A DNA stretch of 6,308 nt from an uncultured Campylobacter sp. GTDB lineage: Bacteria; Campylobacterota; Campylobacteria; Campylobacterales; Campylobacteraceae. The stretch is taken from assembly GCF_938017615.1 (NCBI RefSeq), contig NZ_CALIJA010000077.1, positions 1-6,308 of the forward strand, read 5' to 3'. Numbering within the stretch: position 1 is the first letter of the stretch; each line of letters opens with the position of its first letter. Shown piece after piece: positions 6,046 to 6,308 of the stretch. Position numbers and translations under genes: made by a program. The notes under the pieces are model-generated. The model was not told the DNA's origin, made no database searches, and was given only the letters and a program-made list of their open reading frames with translations.

Positions 6046-6281
6046 AAATCCCCGGCAAAATTCGGACTAAATTTTAAATAAAATTCTTGCTAAATTTCGG
6101 TAAAATTCATGCGACTTTGCGTAAAATTTCATTTTGCGCGGCTTGCCTGCGGCATAAGCTAGCGCGATTGAAATTCTGCGCGTATTTTGCGGAAGCGCTA
6201 TGTCGGCGCGGTCGCGTTTAAATTTAGCGGTATGTGTCGCCGCATATACTCCGCGCTACAATAAATTCTAAAGGAGCAAAC
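6046..6281. other. Intergenic region with phased A/T tracts
   Basis: No gene is seen. Six AnTn tracts (AAAATT or close) have their A-to-T junctions at about 6060, 6071, 6083, 6094, 6105 and 6126, an 11-bp rhythm with one tract missing, typical of intrinsically curved DNA. An imperfect hairpin, GCGTAAAAT/ATTTTGCGC, lies at 6119-6139 with a 3-nt loop and one G-T pair. No clear T-tract terminator follows the MerP-like gene. The right end holds a bulged inverted repeat and a -10-like box for the next gene. Confidence 0.5.
6227..6276 (+). promoter_or_regulatory. Bulged inverted repeat, -10 box and Shine-Dalgarno of the right-edge gene
   Basis: GCGGTATGTG (6227-6236) pairs with CATATA (6243-6248) plus CCGC (6251-6254) around a 6-nt loop, with a 2-nt bulge and one G-T pair. 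TACAAT (6257-6262) is a candidate -10 box directly after it, so the repeat would occupy the upstream promoter DNA and could be an operator. AAGGAG (6271-6276) lies 5 nt before the ATG at 6282. As with the MerT-like gene, the -10 box is very close to the Shine-Dalgarno. Confidence 0.3.
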
Positions 6282-6308
6282 ATGCAAAAAAACGAGGTTA
6301 TGAACGAT
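6282..6308 (+). CDS. Start of an unidentified gene, cut by the window edge
   Basis: ATG at 6282 with a strong AAGGAG 5 nt upstream opens a frame that runs off the window after nine codons (MQKNEVMND). The ribosome-binding site makes a true start likely, but nine residues are too few to name the product. Its upstream region (phased A/T tracts, inverted repeat, -10-like box) suggests it has its own promoter rather than being read with the MerP-like gene. Confidence 0.55.

Noticed and set aside
6119..6139. Rho-independent terminator after the MerP-like gene
   Set aside because: The stem is AT-rich with a G-T pair, and the bases after it are G/C-rich with no T-tract, so it does not fit a terminator.

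Overview
The window looks like chromosomal DNA of an epsilonproteobacterium, most likely a Campylobacter of the less AT-rich oral group (C. gracilis, C. showae, C. rectus or C. curvus). I infer this from a malate:quinone oxidoreductase of the short Helicobacter/Campylobacter type lying directly before pyruvate kinase (from memory, the same neighbour pair as in C. jejuni), from intergenic DNA full of AAATTTTAAAATTT-type words, and from coding DNA clearly richer in G+C than C. jejuni. The species is not proven.

Layout. 1-533 has no gene I can support; it holds an 11-bp-stem hairpin (321-350), a weaker hairpin and a strong Shine-Dalgarno-like run with no start codon. 534-1718 (minus) encodes a periplasmic TRAP-type solute-binding protein related to the 2-oxoacid/lactate binders, with no membrane subunits beside it here. 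1719-1839 is a divergent promoter region. 1840-3186 (plus) is mqo. 3187-3497 is a spacer built from about ten 15-bp near-palindromes spaced mostly 25-26 bp apart. 3498-4967 (plus) is pyk. 4968-5390 has no convincing gene, only one doubtful 62-codon ORF and an imperfect 63-bp-offset duplication. 5391-5792 and 5785-6045 (plus) are an overlapping MerT-like/MerP-like pair without merR or merA in view. 6046-6281 is an intergenic region with A/T tracts phased at 11 bp, a bulged hairpin and a -10-like box before a gene of which only nine codons are visible (6282-6308).

How the genes fit together. The first three genes centre on C3/C4 acids: uptake of an organic acid (inferred), oxidation of malate to oxaloacetate with electrons passed to the quinone pool (Mqo), and PEP to pyruvate (Pyk). 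That suits a bacterium living on organic and amino acids. The Mer-like pair is a separate small metal-handling unit: a periplasmic HMA-domain protein with a CPLC site that may deliver a soft metal to a three-helix membrane protein with a Cys-Cys pair in helix 1. The metal cannot be read from the sequence.

I found no rRNA, tRNA, CRISPR array, insertion sequence or phage gene. The least explained parts are the non-coding ones: the mqo-pyk repeat array and the phased tracts after merP.
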